Shown here: piece after piece, positions 17,530 through 27,324 of the stretch
How positions within the stretch are numbered: the first letter of the stretch is position 1
Layout of the letters: every line of letters begins with the position of its first letter
Assembly: GCF_016862075.1 (NCBI RefSeq)
Contig: NZ_BOMG01000032.1
Coordinates: 155,203 to 219,202, forward strand
Direction: 5' to 3'
DNA from: Actinoplanes couchii
Lineage (GTDB): Bacteria; Actinomycetota; Actinomycetes; Mycobacteriales; Micromonosporaceae
DNA length: 64,000 bases
Position numbers and translations under genes: made by a program
Notes under the pieces: generated by a model
Told to the model about the DNA's origin: nothing
What the model saw: only the letters and a program-made list of their open reading frames with translations
Database searches by the model: none

Positions 17530-17544
17530 TGCCGCCGGAACCGG

Positions 17545-19200
17545 TCAGTGCGGGTCGCCTTCCGGGCCGAAGGCCGCGAGGAACTTGTCCCGGAAGGAGT
17601 CCATCCGCCAGATCGGGGCGGCCGGGTCCGGCTTGAGGCCGTCGGTCCAGCCCCACGAGGCGATCCGGTCCAGGGTCTTCGGGTCCTTCGCGATGATCGT
17701 GATCGGCACGTCCTTGGTCGCCTCGGTGCCGACCACCACCGACGCCGGCTGGTGGTCGCCGAGGAAGACCAGCACGGTGTCGTCGTTGCCGTACTCGGTC
17801 AGGTGCCCGAGCAGGCTGTCGATCGAGTACGCGACGGACCGGGCGTACTCGGTGCGGATCTTCTCGTCGTGTTTCCACACGCTGGCGGTGCTCTCGGCGC
17901 TCGCGACGACCGGGCCGTAGACGCTGCCGTCACCGACCGCGTTCCAGTCCAGCATCGACGGGACCGGCGACCACGGGGTGTGGCTGGAGGTCAGGGTGAT
18001 CTCGGCGAGCAGCCGGCCCCGGTCGGCCTTGCCGTACTCCAGCTTCTGGAACGCCGACATCACGAACTGGTCGGGCATCGACGACCAGCTGAACGACGGC
18101 CCGTTGTAGCCGAGCGTGTGCGAGTCGTAGATGTGGTCGTAGCCGTAGAAGCCACCCTCCGGCCAGGCGAAGACGATGCCCGGTTCGACGCCGACGGCCC
18201 GGTGCCCGGACTGGGCGAACGCGCGGGTCAGGGTGAGCCGGTCGGACGAGACCAGGCTGCGGTACCGCTGCTCGTTGTCGATCCAGAGACCGGACAGGAA
18301 CGTGGAGTGCGCCAGCCAGCTGCCGCCACCGGCGGTCGGTGAGGCGAGGAAACCGCTGCGGCTGGCGTACCCGGCGGCTTTGAGCTTGTCGCCGTTGGCC
18401 TGCAACGAGGCGAGGACCGCGCCGTTGTAGGCCGGGTTCTCGATCGCGTCCCGGCCGTAACTCTCGATGAACCCGATGATCACGTCCTTGTCGCGCAGGG
18501 CGGTGAGCATCTGGTCCGGGTCACGGTCCCGGTAGTTGTCGACCTGCACCTCGGCGGCGAACTTCTTGCGGTCGGCGAGGTTCTGCGGCAGGGCCATCAC
18601 GGTGTGCCCGGCCAGGTCGGCGGCGGCGTGCGAGGCGACCGGGAGACCACCGATGAGCTGGACGCCCAGCACCGCGAGCACCGCCCAGGCGACGCCGGCC
18701 GTGCCGATCCCCCGCCAGGCGCCGATCCGGTGACCGCGCATCACGGTGTCGAGCCGGAGCACCGCCCAGGTCATCCCGGCGACCAGGAGCACCCCGCCGA
18801 GGACCAGGCCGATGGCGGCGGCGACGGTGGCGGCCTGCCCGATCGAGTCGACGAGGAAGTTGAAGCCGTCGTCGAAGAGGGTCCAGTCGAGCACCGGGTC
18901 GAACCGGCGGGCCAGCACGGCGTAGAAGCCGACGTCGATCATCTTGATCACGGTGAGCAGCCCGAGCACCACGCCCAGCCCGATCACGATGCCGCGGCGG
19001 CCCTTCTTCGGCAGCAGCAGCAGGATCGCCGCGGCGATCAGCGCCTCGACCGGGATCCGCAGGAGTGCCGTCCAGGGTGAATTTCCGGGCGGCAACCGGG
19101 TGATCTGGTCGGGGACGATCAGGGCGAGGAACACCAGCACTGCGGCGAATCCCGTGGTCACGTGCCGGATGGCCCGGCGGTACGGCTTGGTTGTGCTCAC
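17545..19200 (-). CDS. Membrane sulfatase/phosphoglycerol-transferase-fold protein (LtaS-like)
   Basis: 551 residues from the GTG at 19200 (VSTTKPYRRAIRHVTTG), preferred to an upstream codon that would extend through the regulator's operator. About five transmembrane helices fill residues 15-205 (FAAVLVFLALIVPDQI, ALIAAAILLLLPKKG, AVLAVLGVQLIGGLPV). An extracellular alkaline-phosphatase-superfamily domain follows: IIGFIESYGRDAIENP, SPTAGGGSWLAHSTFLSG (probable nucleophile region), TSSHTPWSP and LVFLGDHQPASV. Related enzymes transfer phosphoglycerol or hydrolyse sulfate/phosphate esters of envelope polymers. It shares a divergent promoter with the TetR-exporter operon. The substrate is not identifiable. 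Confidence 0.82.
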   Translation of the reverse strand: MSTTKPYRRAIRHVTTGFAAVLVFLALIVPDQITRLPPGNSPWTALLRIPVEALIAAAILLLLPKKGRRGIVIGLGVVLGLLTVIKMIDVGFYAVLARRFDPVLDWTLFDDGFNFLVDSIGQAATVAAAIGLVLGGVLLVAGMTWAVLRLDTVMRGHRIGAWRGIGTAGVAWAVLAVLGVQLIGGLPVASHAAADLAGHTVMALPQNLADRKKFAAEVQVDNYRDRDPDQMLTALRDKDVIIGFIESYGRDAIENPAYNGAVLASLQANGDKLKAAGYASRSGFLASPTAGGGSWLAHSTFLSGLWIDNEQRYRSLVSSDRLTLTRAFAQSGHRAVGVEPGIVFAWPEGGFYGYDHIYDSHTLGYNGPSFSWSSMPDQFVMSAFQKLEYGKADRGRLLAEITLTSSHTPWSPVPSMLDWNAVGDGSVYGPVVASAESTASVWKHDEKIRTEYARSVAYSIDSLLGHLTEYGNDDTVLVFLGDHQPASVVVGTEATKDVPITIIAKDPKTLDRIASWGWTDGLKPDPAAPIWRMDSFRDKFLAAFGPEGDPH

Positions 19201-19255
19201 GTTCTCTTCATACGCCACTGGCGTCACTCTGGTTCGACTGGCTTGTTCATTTGAA

Positions 19256-19273
19256 TGAGCGAGCACTCACTCA
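19256..19273. promoter_or_regulatory. TetR-type operator palindrome
   Basis: Imperfect 18-base inverted repeat TGAGCGAGCACTCACTCA (14 of 18 positions symmetric), the pattern often seen in front of TetR-family exporter operons. It sits between the divergent starts of the sulfatase-like gene (19200) and the TetR gene (19288), so it could control both. Its presence argues against the earlier ATG at 19255 as the regulator start. Confidence 0.6.
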
Positions 19274-19287
19274 GTACAGTCGACCAC

Positions 19288-19896
19288 ATGGAGCAACGAC
19301 GCAAACGCGTCCCGGCGATGCAGCCGGAGGAACGGCGGGCCGCCCTGATCGAGGCGACCATCCCGCTGCTGCACGAGCACGGTCTGGAAGTGAGCACCCG
19401 GCAGATAGCCAGCGCCGCCGGAGTGGCCGAGGGCACGATCTTCGGCGTCTTCGAGAGCAAGAGCCAGCTGGTGGTCTGCTCGGTGATCAAAGCGCTCGAC
19501 CCGGAGCCGGAGCTGGAGGCACTGGCCGCGATCGACCGTTCCCGGCCACTGCGCGAACGGGTGATCATCGCCGCCGAGCTGGTGCACAAGCGCTTCCTGG
19601 AGCGCGCCCACCTGATGCACGCGGCCCGAAAGATGATCATGGTCGGGGAGCAGGACCCGGAGACCGTCAAGCGGATGGCCGCCAACCGGGCCCGGATCGG
19701 CGAGGCGGTCGCGGACGTCTTCGCGCCCGACGCGGCCGATCTGCGGGTGGCACCGGACCGGGCTGCCCACCTCCTGCTGATGTTCTGCGGCGCCAACACC
19801 TTCGGGCCCTACGGGGAGCCCGACTCGTTCAGTGGTGCCGACCTGGCGGCGTTGCTACTGGACGGCATCCACATCAAGGAGAGCCCGACGTGCTGA
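19288..19896 (+). CDS. TetR-family transcriptional regulator
   Basis: 202 residues from the ATG at 19288. The N-terminal helix-turn-helix is visible (RRAALIEATIPLLHEHG, then VSTRQIASAAGVAEGTIFG with FESKSQLV). The remainder is a helical ligand-binding domain. An upstream ATG at 19255 is in frame but would translate through the operator palindrome. Its end overlaps the first exporter gene by seven bases, so it is the first gene of an operon and most likely an autorepressor released by the exporter's substrate. Confidence 0.9.
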   Translation: MEQRRKRVPAMQPEERRAALIEATIPLLHEHGLEVSTRQIASAAGVAEGTIFGVFESKSQLVVCSVIKALDPEPELEALAAIDRSRPLRERVIIAAELVHKRFLERAHLMHAARKMIMVGEQDPETVKRMAANRARIGEAVADVFAPDAADLRVAPDRAAHLLLMFCGANTFGPYGEPDSFSGADLAALLLDGIHIKESPTC

Positions 19897-21629
19897 TCAA
19901 ATTGTTGAGAGTCCATCTCCGGCCGTACCGGAAGGAGATCGGTCTGGTGGTGCTCTTCCAGTTCCTCCAGACCATCGCGACGCTCTATCTGCCCGCGCTG
20001 AACGCGGACATCATCGACAAGGGCGTGGTCAAGGGCGACACCGGCTACGTCATGCAGGTCGGCGCCGGCATGCTCGGCATCACCCTGCTGCAGATCGCCG
20101 CCCAGATCGTGGCGGTCTACTTCGGGGCGCGCACCGCGATGGCCGTCGGCCGGGACATGCGCTCCTCGATCTTCACCCGGGTGCAGAGCTTCTCGGCCCG
20201 TGAGGTGGGCCAGTTCGGCGCGCCCACCCTGATCACCCGGACCACCAACGACGTCCAGCAGATCCAGATGCTGGTGCTGCTCACCTTCACGCTGATGGTG
20301 TCGGCGCCGATCATGTGCATCGGCGGGATCGTGCTGGCGCTGCGCGAGGACGTCCCGCTGTCCGCGTTGCTGCTGGTCGCGGTGCCGATCCTGATCACCG
20401 TGATCGGCCTGGTCATCGTGCGGATGCGGCCGCTGTTCCGGTCCATGCAGGTGCGCATCGACCGGATCAACCAGGTGATGCGCGAGCAGATCACCGGCAT
20501 CCGGGTGATCCGCGCGTTCGTCCGCGACGACCACGAGCGGCAGCGGTACGGGGTGGCCAACGACGAGCTGACCGACGTGTCGGTGCGGGCCGGCCGGATC
20601 ATGGCGATGATGTTCCCGACCGTGATGCTGGTGGTGAACATCTCCAGCGTCGCGGTGATCTGGTTCGGTGGCCTGCGGATCGACTCCGGCGGCATGCAGG
20701 TCGGCGCGCTGACCGCGTTCGTCAGCTACCTGATGCAGATCCTCATGTCGATCATGATGGCCACGTTCATGTTCATGATGGTCCCGCGCGCCGAGGTCTG
20801 CGCCGAGCGGATCGAGGAGATCCTCGGCACCGAGTCCAGCGTGGCGCCGCCGGCGAAACCGGTCACCACCCTGGCCCGGCACGGCGAACTGGAACTGCGG
20901 GACGTCGGCTTCAAGTACCCGGGCGCGGAGGCAGGTGTGCTTTCGGGGGTACATCTGACCGCCCGCCCGAACGAGGTCACCGCGATCATCGGCAGCACCG
21001 GCAGCGGCAAGACCACCCTGCTCAACCTGGTCCCCCGGCTGTTCGACGCCACCGAGGGCCAGGTCCTGGTGGACGGGGTGGACGTCCGGGAGATCGATCC
21101 CGATCTGCTGGCCCGGGTGATCGGGCTGGTGCCGCAGAAGCCGTACCTGTTCACCGGCACGATCGGTTCCAACCTGCGGTACGGCAACCCGGACGCCACC
21201 GACGAGGAGCTCTGGCAGGCCCTGGAGATCGCCCAGGCCAAGACGTTCGTCGAGTCCATGGACGGGCAGCTGGACGCGCCGATCGCGCAGGGCGGCACCA
21301 ACGTCTCCGGCGGTCAGCGGCAGCGGCTCGCGATCGCCCGCACCCTCGTGCACCAGCCCGAGGTCTACCTCTTCGACGACTCGTTCTCGGCACTCGACTA
21401 CGCCACCGACGCCGCGCTGCGATCGGCGCTGACCGAGCACATCACCGGCGCCACCGTGGTGATCGTGGCGCAGCGGGTCAGCACCATCCGCGACGCCGAC
21501 CGGATCATCGTGCTCGACGACGGCAAGGTGGTCGGCACCGGAACCCATGAGGACCTGATGGACAACAGCCCGACGTACCGCGAGATCGTCCTGTCGCAGC
21601 TGACCGCGGAGGAGGCGAGCACCCGATGA
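19890..21629 (+). CDS. ABC exporter half-transporter A (degenerate nucleotide site)
   Basis: 579 residues from the GTG at 19890, with AAGGAG eight bases upstream. Six membrane helices (residues 15-310) precede a nucleotide-binding domain with Walker A GSTGSGKTT, signature NVSGGQRQR and Walker B YLFDDSFSALD. The usual catalytic glutamate after Walker B is Asp here, which marks the non-hydrolysing site of heterodimeric type IV exporters such as BmrCD or TM287/288. The stop overlaps the start of partner B by four bases. Probably a drug, lipid or peptide exporter in the cytoplasmic membrane; substrate unknown. Confidence 0.9.
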   Translation: MLIKLLRVHLRPYRKEIGLVVLFQFLQTIATLYLPALNADIIDKGVVKGDTGYVMQVGAGMLGITLLQIAAQIVAVYFGARTAMAVGRDMRSSIFTRVQSFSAREVGQFGAPTLITRTTNDVQQIQMLVLLTFTLMVSAPIMCIGGIVLALREDVPLSALLLVAVPILITVIGLVIVRMRPLFRSMQVRIDRINQVMREQITGIRVIRAFVRDDHERQRYGVANDELTDVSVRAGRIMAMMFPTVMLVVNISSVAVIWFGGLRIDSGGMQVGALTAFVSYLMQILMSIMMATFMFMMVPRAEVCAERIEEILGTESSVAPPAKPVTTLARHGELELRDVGFKYPGAEAGVLSGVHLTARPNEVTAIIGSTGSGKTTLLNLVPRLFDATEGQVLVDGVDVREIDPDLLARVIGLVPQKPYLFTGTIGSNLRYGNPDATDEELWQALEIAQAKTFVESMDGQLDAPIAQGGTNVSGGQRQRLAIARTLVHQPEVYLFDDSFSALDYATDAALRSALTEHITGATVVIVAQRVSTIRDADRIIVLDDGKVVGTGTHEDLMDNSPTYREIVLSQLTAEEASTR

Positions 21630-23596
21630 GCTCTTCTGAAACGCCGCAGCGCCGGGGTCCCGTTCCCGGCGGGCCACCCGCGGCCCGGATGATGATGGCC
21701 GGTGGTCCGCCGGAGAAGCTCGAGGACTTCAAAGGCTCGACCAAGAGACTTCTCACACTTCTCAAACCCCAGCGGTTGTACGTGGGGGCAGCGCTCGCCT
21801 TCGGTGCGGTGAGCGTGTTCCTCTCCGTGCTCGGCCCGTACATGCTCGGACGCGGCACCGACGTGATCTTCAGCGGGGTCATCGGCCGGCTGCCGATCTT
21901 CCGGACCGGGGTGACCAAAGAGCAGGCTGTCTCCGGTTTACGCGCCGACGGGCAGGACAACCTGGCCGACCTGGTCGCCAACGTCGACTTCACCCCCGGC
22001 CAGGGCATCGACTTCGACCGGCTGGGCCAGGTGCTCGCCTGGGTGGCACTGATCTACGTGTGCGCGTGGTTCTTCGGCGTGTTCCAGGGCCGGCTCACCA
22101 CCCGCGCCGTCCAGGCCGCCGTCTACGACCTGCGCCAGCAGGTGGAGGCGAAACTCGGGCGGCTGCCGCTGTCCTACTTCGATCAGCAGCCGCGCGGTGA
22201 GGTGCTGAGCCGGGCCACCAACGACACCGACAACATCGCGCAGACGTTGCAGCAGACCTTCGCCCAGTTGGTGACGTCCCTGCTCATGATCGTCGGCGTA
22301 CTGGGGATGATGTTCTGGATCTCCCCGCTGTTGGCCCTGATCGCCCTGGTCACGGTGCCGCTGTCGATCTGGCTGACCACCGTGATCGGCAAGCGGTCCC
22401 AGCCGCAGTTCGTCAGCCAGTGGAAGGTCACCGGGCAGCTGAACGGGCACATCGAGGAGATGTTCACCGGGCACACCCTGGTCAAGGTGTTCGGCCGGCA
22501 GCACGAGGCGTCCACGGTCTTCGGCGAACACAACGACAAGCTGTACGCCAGCAGCTTCCGCGCCCAGTTCATCTCCGGGCTCATCCAGCCGGCCATGATG
22601 TTCATCGGCAACGTGAACTACGTGCTGGTGGCGGTCGTCGGCGGTCTGCGGGTGGCGTCCGGGACGCTGACGCTGGGCGAGGTGCAGGCGTTCATCCAGT
22701 ACTCGCGGCAGTTCAGCCAGCCACTCACCCAGGTGGCGTCGATGGCGAACCTGGTGCAGTCCGGGGTCGCGTCGGCGGAGCGGGTGTTCGCGCTGTTGGA
22801 CGCGGCCGAGCAGTCGCCGGAGCCTGGTTTCCAAGAGATGCCGGCCGTACAGGGGCGGATCACCTTCGAGAACGTTTCGTTCCGCTATCTACCGGACAAA
22901 CCGCTCATCGAGAACCTGAACCTGACCGTCGAGCCGGGCCAGACCGTCGCCATCGTCGGGCCGACCGGCGCCGGCAAGACCACCCTGGTCAACCTGCTGA
23001 TGCGGTTCTACGACGTGACATCCGGACGGATCACTCTCGACGGGGTTGATATCGCGACGATGCCCCGTGAACAGTTGCGCTCGCACATCGGGATGGTGCT
23101 GCAGGACACCTGGCTGTTCGGGGGGAGCATCGCGGACAACATCGGGTACGGGGCTTCCGTTTTTGATCAGGCTTCCGTCCACGCCGCCGCCGAGGCCGCC
23201 CATGTCGACGGATTTGTGCGGATGCTGCCCGACGGTTACGACACGAAGATCGACGAGGAGGGCTCGAACGTCAGCGCCGGGCAGAAACAGCTGGTCACGA
23301 TCGCCCGAGCGTTCCTCGCCGAGCCCAGCATCCTGATCCTGGACGAGGCCACCAGCTCGGTCGACACCCGCACCGAGGTCCTGATCCAGCAGGCGATGGC
23401 CACACTGCGCAGCGGCCGCACCAGCTTCGTCATCGCCCACCGCCTCTCCACCATCCGGGACGCCGACGTGATCCTGGTGATGGAGAACGGAACCATCGTC
23501 GAACAGGGCTCCCACGACACCCTGCTCGCAGCGGACGGCGCGTACGCCCGCCTGTACTCGGCCCAGTTCGCCCAGGCCGTGGTCGAACTCGACTGA
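21626..23596 (+). CDS. ABC exporter half-transporter B (canonical nucleotide site)
   Basis: 656 residues, overlapping partner A by ATGA. A Pro/Gly-rich cytoplasmic start (residues 1-35) leads to six membrane helices and an ATPase domain. It has Walker A GPTGAGKTT, signature NVSAGQKQL (Ala instead of the usual Gly in the third place) and Walker B LILDEATSSVD with the catalytic Glu. Between helices 1 and 2 there is an extra loop of about 60 residues (GVIGRLPIFRTGVTKEQ), common in this half of heterodimeric exporters. With the degenerate site in partner A it should form one full transporter. A stem-loop follows 15 bases after the stop. Confidence 0.9.
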   Translation: MSSSETPQRRGPVPGGPPAARMMMAGGPPEKLEDFKGSTKRLLTLLKPQRLYVGAALAFGAVSVFLSVLGPYMLGRGTDVIFSGVIGRLPIFRTGVTKEQAVSGLRADGQDNLADLVANVDFTPGQGIDFDRLGQVLAWVALIYVCAWFFGVFQGRLTTRAVQAAVYDLRQQVEAKLGRLPLSYFDQQPRGEVLSRATNDTDNIAQTLQQTFAQLVTSLLMIVGVLGMMFWISPLLALIALVTVPLSIWLTTVIGKRSQPQFVSQWKVTGQLNGHIEEMFTGHTLVKVFGRQHEASTVFGEHNDKLYASSFRAQFISGLIQPAMMFIGNVNYVLVAVVGGLRVASGTLTLGEVQAFIQYSRQFSQPLTQVASMANLVQSGVASAERVFALLDAAEQSPEPGFQEMPAVQGRITFENVSFRYLPDKPLIENLNLTVEPGQTVAIVGPTGAGKTTLVNLLMRFYDVTSGRITLDGVDIATMPREQLRSHIGMVLQDTWLFGGSIADNIGYGASVFDQASVHAAAEAAHVDGFVRMLPDGYDTKIDEEGSNVSAGQKQLVTIARAFLAEPSILILDEATSSVDTRTEVLIQQAMATLRSGRTSFVIAHRLSTIRDADVILVMENGTIVEQGSHDTLLAADGAYARLYSAQFAQAVVELD

Positions 23597-23610
23597 CTTT
23601 TTCATACGGA

Positions 23611-23638
23611 ACGGGGGCGGCCTGTCGGCCGCCCCCGT
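23611..23638. terminator. Perfect 12-bp stem-loop between convergent genes
   Basis: Arms 23611-23622 and 23627-23638 pair perfectly around a four-base loop. It lies between the convergent ends of the exporter operon and the Calx-beta gene and can serve both strands. There is no clear T-run on either side, so efficiency is uncertain. Confidence 0.65.
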
Positions 23639-23654
23639 CTCGTACTACCAGGCC

Positions 23655-26600
23655 TTACTTGATGGTGATCCACTTCTCAACGGACCAGCCACTGTTGATG
23701 CCCATGCTCGCGGCCGCACCGACCTCGGCACGGATCTTCAGCTTGGCCCCGGACTTCTGCGACCAGGTGCCCTTGTAGACACCGTTGGAAGCGGTCTTGC
23801 CCGGAGTGGCGACGTTCTTCCACTTCTTGGCCTTGGCGTCCCACCACTGCACGGTGACCGTCTGACCAGCCCACTTCGGGTTGCTGGTGACCGACACGGT
23901 CAGCTTCCCCTTGGTGCTGCTGACAGCCAGAACCGGGTTCTGCGTCAGCTTGACCGTCTTGACAACCGAGACAAGCTCATCGGACATTGTCGCGAACGCG
24001 TAGCCCTGGTTCACCGACCAGTCCTTGAACTCGTACCAGCCCTTGCCGTCGGCGTCGGTCTTGGCGAGCCACTTGAACTTGGTCGGGTCGGTGGTCGGCA
24101 GAGGCGCCCCCCACAGGTCGACGGTGGCGTACGGTCCCGCCATGCCCTCGAAGGAGACCTTGCCGGCACCCTTGGCCGGGCCCTTGACCGTCAGGACCGG
24201 CTTGACCGGCTTGACCGTCTCATCCGACTTGATGGTGACCTCGCCGGCCGCCTTCTTGATCGGCGAGCCGATCGGGTTGAGCGGCGTGCCCAGCTTGACC
24301 CAGAAGTTCTCGTCCCGCTCAGCCAGATTGTCGTCGATCAGCTCGACGTTGACCTTCGCCTCGAGCTCGCCCGGCTTGACGGTGATGACGCCCTTCGAGG
24401 CCTTGTAGTCCTCGCCGGCCTTCGCCGTACCGTCCGCCGTATACCACGGGATCGAGATGGTCTGCGTGGTCGACTTGGTGTTCGCGTCGAAGGCGAAGTC
24501 CACGTGGACGTCGACCGACTTCTCGTCCTCCTTGATCGACTCATCGTGGACCGAGGCGGCCGGCGGCATGTCCGCCGGGTCGTCGTTGATCCGGTAGGTG
24601 CCGGTCACGTCGGTGAAGCCCTGCAGGAACGGCGTCACCTCCTTGACCGTGAAACCGAAGGTCTCGGTCGGCTCGTCGATGTCGTCCGGCTTGAGGTAGA
24701 TCTCAGCGAAGTTGCCGGTCAGCTTCTCCTGGCCACGAGTGATGTTGACCGTGGTGGTGGCGAAGTTGGTCGGCAGCTCGTAGTCGACGCCGACCGTGGC
24801 CGGGTTCTCCCCGATCGGGCCGGTCGCGAAGCCGAGCGTGTACGGGTACTGCGAGACACCGACCAGCGTGCCGCTGACCCGCATCGTGCCACCCTCGGTG
24901 CCGTCGATCTCGTCCAGCTTGACCGTCGGCTTGGCGTCGTCGTTGACGATCTGCACCCGCGACTTGGTGAGGTTGGCGGCCGACGGCGTGCTGTCCACCG
25001 CAGTGCTCGTGGTGGCGAAGGTGACGCTCAACCACTCGTCCCGCTCGTAGGTGGTGTCTCCGTTGATCGGAATCTGCAGCCAGCCAGACTTGTCGCCGGC
25101 CTTGATCGTGACAGTGGATACGGCGGGCACATCGTAGTCGTTGTCACCGGCGGTGGCACCGGAGTTCACACCGGTCTCGGTGGCGGTGCCGTCCGAGCCG
25201 AAGGTGGCGCTGAACGTCACGTCGGAGGCTGCCGGGCCACTCAGCAGGACCGGTACCTTCGCCGATGTTGCGCCCGAGTTTCCCTCAGCGACGGAGATAT
25301 CGTTGGTGGTCCAGGTCGGGTTGGCGTCGGCCTCACCGTTCTCGGTGAGGTAGATCGTCTTGGTGCTCGGTGAGATCGTCTTGGTGGAGCTGGTGAACAA
25401 CACCTGGAATGTCTCGTTGCCCTCCAGGATCGTGTCACCCACGACCGTCACCGGGATTTTCGCGCTCCACGTCGTGGAGGTGGCCCCGACCGGGATGGTG
25501 AAGCTGCCGGCGGTGCCCTTGTAGTCGACCCCGTTCGTGGCGGTGCCGTCCTTGAAGGCGTAATCGACCGTCAGTGGGAGCTGCCATGGGCCGGTGCTGC
25601 TCGGCAGCGACAGCGCGATGTACCGAACCGCCTCGTCGCGGTCCATCTCGTGGAACGACGAGCCGGAGTTGTTGATGGCGTCGTTGCCCGGGTCGGCCGT
25701 GGTGTCGGCGGTGATCGCCGGGCCCGAATTGGTGTCGTTGATAACGCCGTAGCCGCTGGTGGTCTTCCCCAGCGTGACCCCGACCGGCGCGTTGGGCGCG
25801 GCCGAGAGCAGGGACGCCTTGACGTTCTCGGGCCCCTCCAGAACGCTGTCGGTCAGCGTGAGCACCGACAGGGTCCGGCTCTTCGAGTAGGCCGGGATGA
25901 CCGCGGGGTTCGGCGGGTTGCTCGATGCGGTGATCGCGGTGTAGTCGCTGCCCGCGGTGGCCGGATTGGATCCGGACTGGACCACACCGTCCGAGGTGGC
26001 GTATTTGATGGTCATGTTCGGGTCGTCGGACGGCCGGTCCAGGGTCAGCGGGAAGGCGAGGTAGCCCCCCTCGTCGACCGCTGGGGCATCACCGAGAGTA
26101 GCCACCGGGACCGGATCGTCGTCGGTGATGCTGATCGTCGACTTGTCGGTCGTGCCCGGCGTGGTCGACGGGATCGGCGCGGTTCCGGTGGCGTTCACGG
26201 TGAACGACTGGTTGGACGCGATCTCGTGGACGGCGTCGTCGTACAGTTCGACCGGGATGCTGCCGCTGAACGAGTACGCCGGGATGGTGATGACGGCGTT
26301 CGCCGGCAGGGCCGTGTAGTCGCGCAGTTCGCCGCCGGTCGACACCGCATTGTTGGTGGCGGTTCCGCTGGTTCCGTCAGCGGTGGCCACCGGGATCCAC
26401 AACGGGTGCGGCAGGACCTTGGTGAGGGTCGCGGTGACGTTGACCGTCTTCTGGGTCGTGACACCACTGGTGGTGGCCGCGGTCTCGGCCACCGTCGTGG
26501 TGGCCGGGCTGATCGCGAACGTCGGATAGTCGGCGTTGGCGACGGCCCAGATCGTGCCGAGACCGGTCTTGGTGTTACCGAGGCTGTCCGTCGCTCGTAG

Positions 26601-27029
26601 AGAGAACGTCTCGTCCGCCGTGTCCGCATCGTTCGCGGTAGTGACCGTCACGGTCACCGTGTTGTTGCTGCTCGACGCGGTGCCCGGAAAGCTCACCGAG
26701 GTGCGGCTGGGAGTGCTGTTGAAGTCCGTGGACGCAATGGGATCGGCACCGGATGCCGTGCCGGCGATCGTGTCGAGCGTGAACACCGCGCCGCCGGTGC
26801 CGGTGTAGGACAGCGTGAAGGTGAGCTTGCTGCCTTCCCAGTTGCCGGCTTCGCTGATCGTCAGGAAGTCGACGTTGGCGTAGGCGGGGTTGGCCACCAT
26901 GACTGCCGGGATGAGGCCCACCGCGGCGGCGGTGGCAGTTGCCAGGACTTGCCGGACGCGGGAGCGTCCCCAGAGCGTGAACGACACCCGCTCGTGCGGC
27001 GGCGCCGTTTGGATTGGTCGATGACGCAT
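23655..27029 (-). CDS. Secreted Calx-beta repeat surface protein
   Basis: 1124 residues from the ATG at 27029, which follows AAGGAGACAGGAAG; earlier in-frame codons would run through the riboswitch. An N-terminal signal peptide has a basic start (RSRVRQV), a hydrophobic core and a probable cut after NPAYA near residue 52. About seven Calx-beta-like repeats follow; each carries an acidic calcium-type signature such as ADETFSLRA, LEGPENVKA, LEGNETFQV, YERDEWLSV, DEPTETFGF and ERDENFWVK. The last 240 residues are different, with a Trp-rich ending (GWSVEKWITIK). No LPxTG or membrane anchor is seen, so it is probably released or held by wall interactions. Control by c-di-GMP suggests a role in adhesion or development. 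Confidence 0.88.
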   Translation of the reverse strand: MRHRPIQTAPPHERVSFTLWGRSRVRQVLATATAAAVGLIPAVMVANPAYANVDFLTISEAGNWEGSKLTFTLSYTGTGGAVFTLDTIAGTASGADPIASTDFNSTPSRTSVSFPGTASSSNNTVTVTVTTANDADTADETFSLRATDSLGNTKTGLGTIWAVANADYPTFAISPATTTVAETAATTSGVTTQKTVNVTATLTKVLPHPLWIPVATADGTSGTATNNAVSTGGELRDYTALPANAVITIPAYSFSGSIPVELYDDAVHEIASNQSFTVNATGTAPIPSTTPGTTDKSTISITDDDPVPVATLGDAPAVDEGGYLAFPLTLDRPSDDPNMTIKYATSDGVVQSGSNPATAGSDYTAITASSNPPNPAVIPAYSKSRTLSVLTLTDSVLEGPENVKASLLSAAPNAPVGVTLGKTTSGYGVINDTNSGPAITADTTADPGNDAINNSGSSFHEMDRDEAVRYIALSLPSSTGPWQLPLTVDYAFKDGTATNGVDYKGTAGSFTIPVGATSTTWSAKIPVTVVGDTILEGNETFQVLFTSSTKTISPSTKTIYLTENGEADANPTWTTNDISVAEGNSGATSAKVPVLLSGPAASDVTFSATFGSDGTATETGVNSGATAGDNDYDVPAVSTVTIKAGDKSGWLQIPINGDTTYERDEWLSVTFATTSTAVDSTPSAANLTKSRVQIVNDDAKPTVKLDEIDGTEGGTMRVSGTLVGVSQYPYTLGFATGPIGENPATVGVDYELPTNFATTTVNITRGQEKLTGNFAEIYLKPDDIDEPTETFGFTVKEVTPFLQGFTDVTGTYRINDDPADMPPAASVHDESIKEDEKSVDVHVDFAFDANTKSTTQTISIPWYTADGTAKAGEDYKASKGVITVKPGELEAKVNVELIDDNLAERDENFWVKLGTPLNPIGSPIKKAAGEVTIKSDETVKPVKPVLTVKGPAKGAGKVSFEGMAGPYATVDLWGAPLPTTDPTKFKWLAKTDADGKGWYEFKDWSVNQGYAFATMSDELVSVVKTVKLTQNPVLAVSSTKGKLTVSVTSNPKWAGQTVTVQWWDAKAKKWKNVATPGKTASNGVYKGTWSQKSGAKLKIRAEVGAAASMGINSGWSVEKWITIK

Positions 27030-27049
27030 TCTCTTCCTGTCTCCTTCGG

Positions 27050-27124
27050 CGGCTGGGCTGCCTCCCGTGGGGAGGCCCCTGGCTTTGCGTCCCCGTCTCG
27101 CGACGGGTTTGCCTGTTCGGGTAC
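27050..27124 (-). promoter_or_regulatory. Cyclic di-GMP-I (GEMM-I) riboswitch
   Basis: Minus-strand RNA upstream of the Calx-beta gene matches the GEMM-I core. GGCAAACC (around 27106-27113) is followed by a stem CCGTC-GCGA-GACGG with a GNRA tetraloop (27093-27106). Then come GGGACGCAAAGCC (27081-27093) and a second hairpin GCCTCCC-CAC-GGGAGGC (27060-27076). The invariant GGACGCAAAGCC and the tetraloop/receptor layout are both present. The aptamer ends about 20 bases before the ATG and leaves room only for the ribosome site, so translational control is more likely than termination. Confidence 0.9.
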
Positions 27125-27324
27125 CGCACCAGGCGGTTGTGGGGGTGCCGGATCTCGGACCGGCCCTCAGCGCGCCCACACTCGGGGCGAGGCGGCGCCA
27201 AATGCAATCTAACCGGCGAATCGTGCGGTTACTGGCGGAACGGTTTTTTCGGTTGAAACTGCTTCACATAGCTGGCAATCGTCCTCAATGCCTCGCTCAA
27301 CCCGAAGATCGGTGGTGGCGGGGA

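Noticed and set aside
19255..19287. Earlier start codon for the TetR regulator
   Set aside because: Translation would pass through the operator palindrome; the ATG at 19288 gives a normal TetR N-terminus.
27030..27179. N-terminal extension of the Calx-beta protein
   Set aside because: This segment is the c-di-GMP aptamer; a signal peptide begins at the ATG at 27029.
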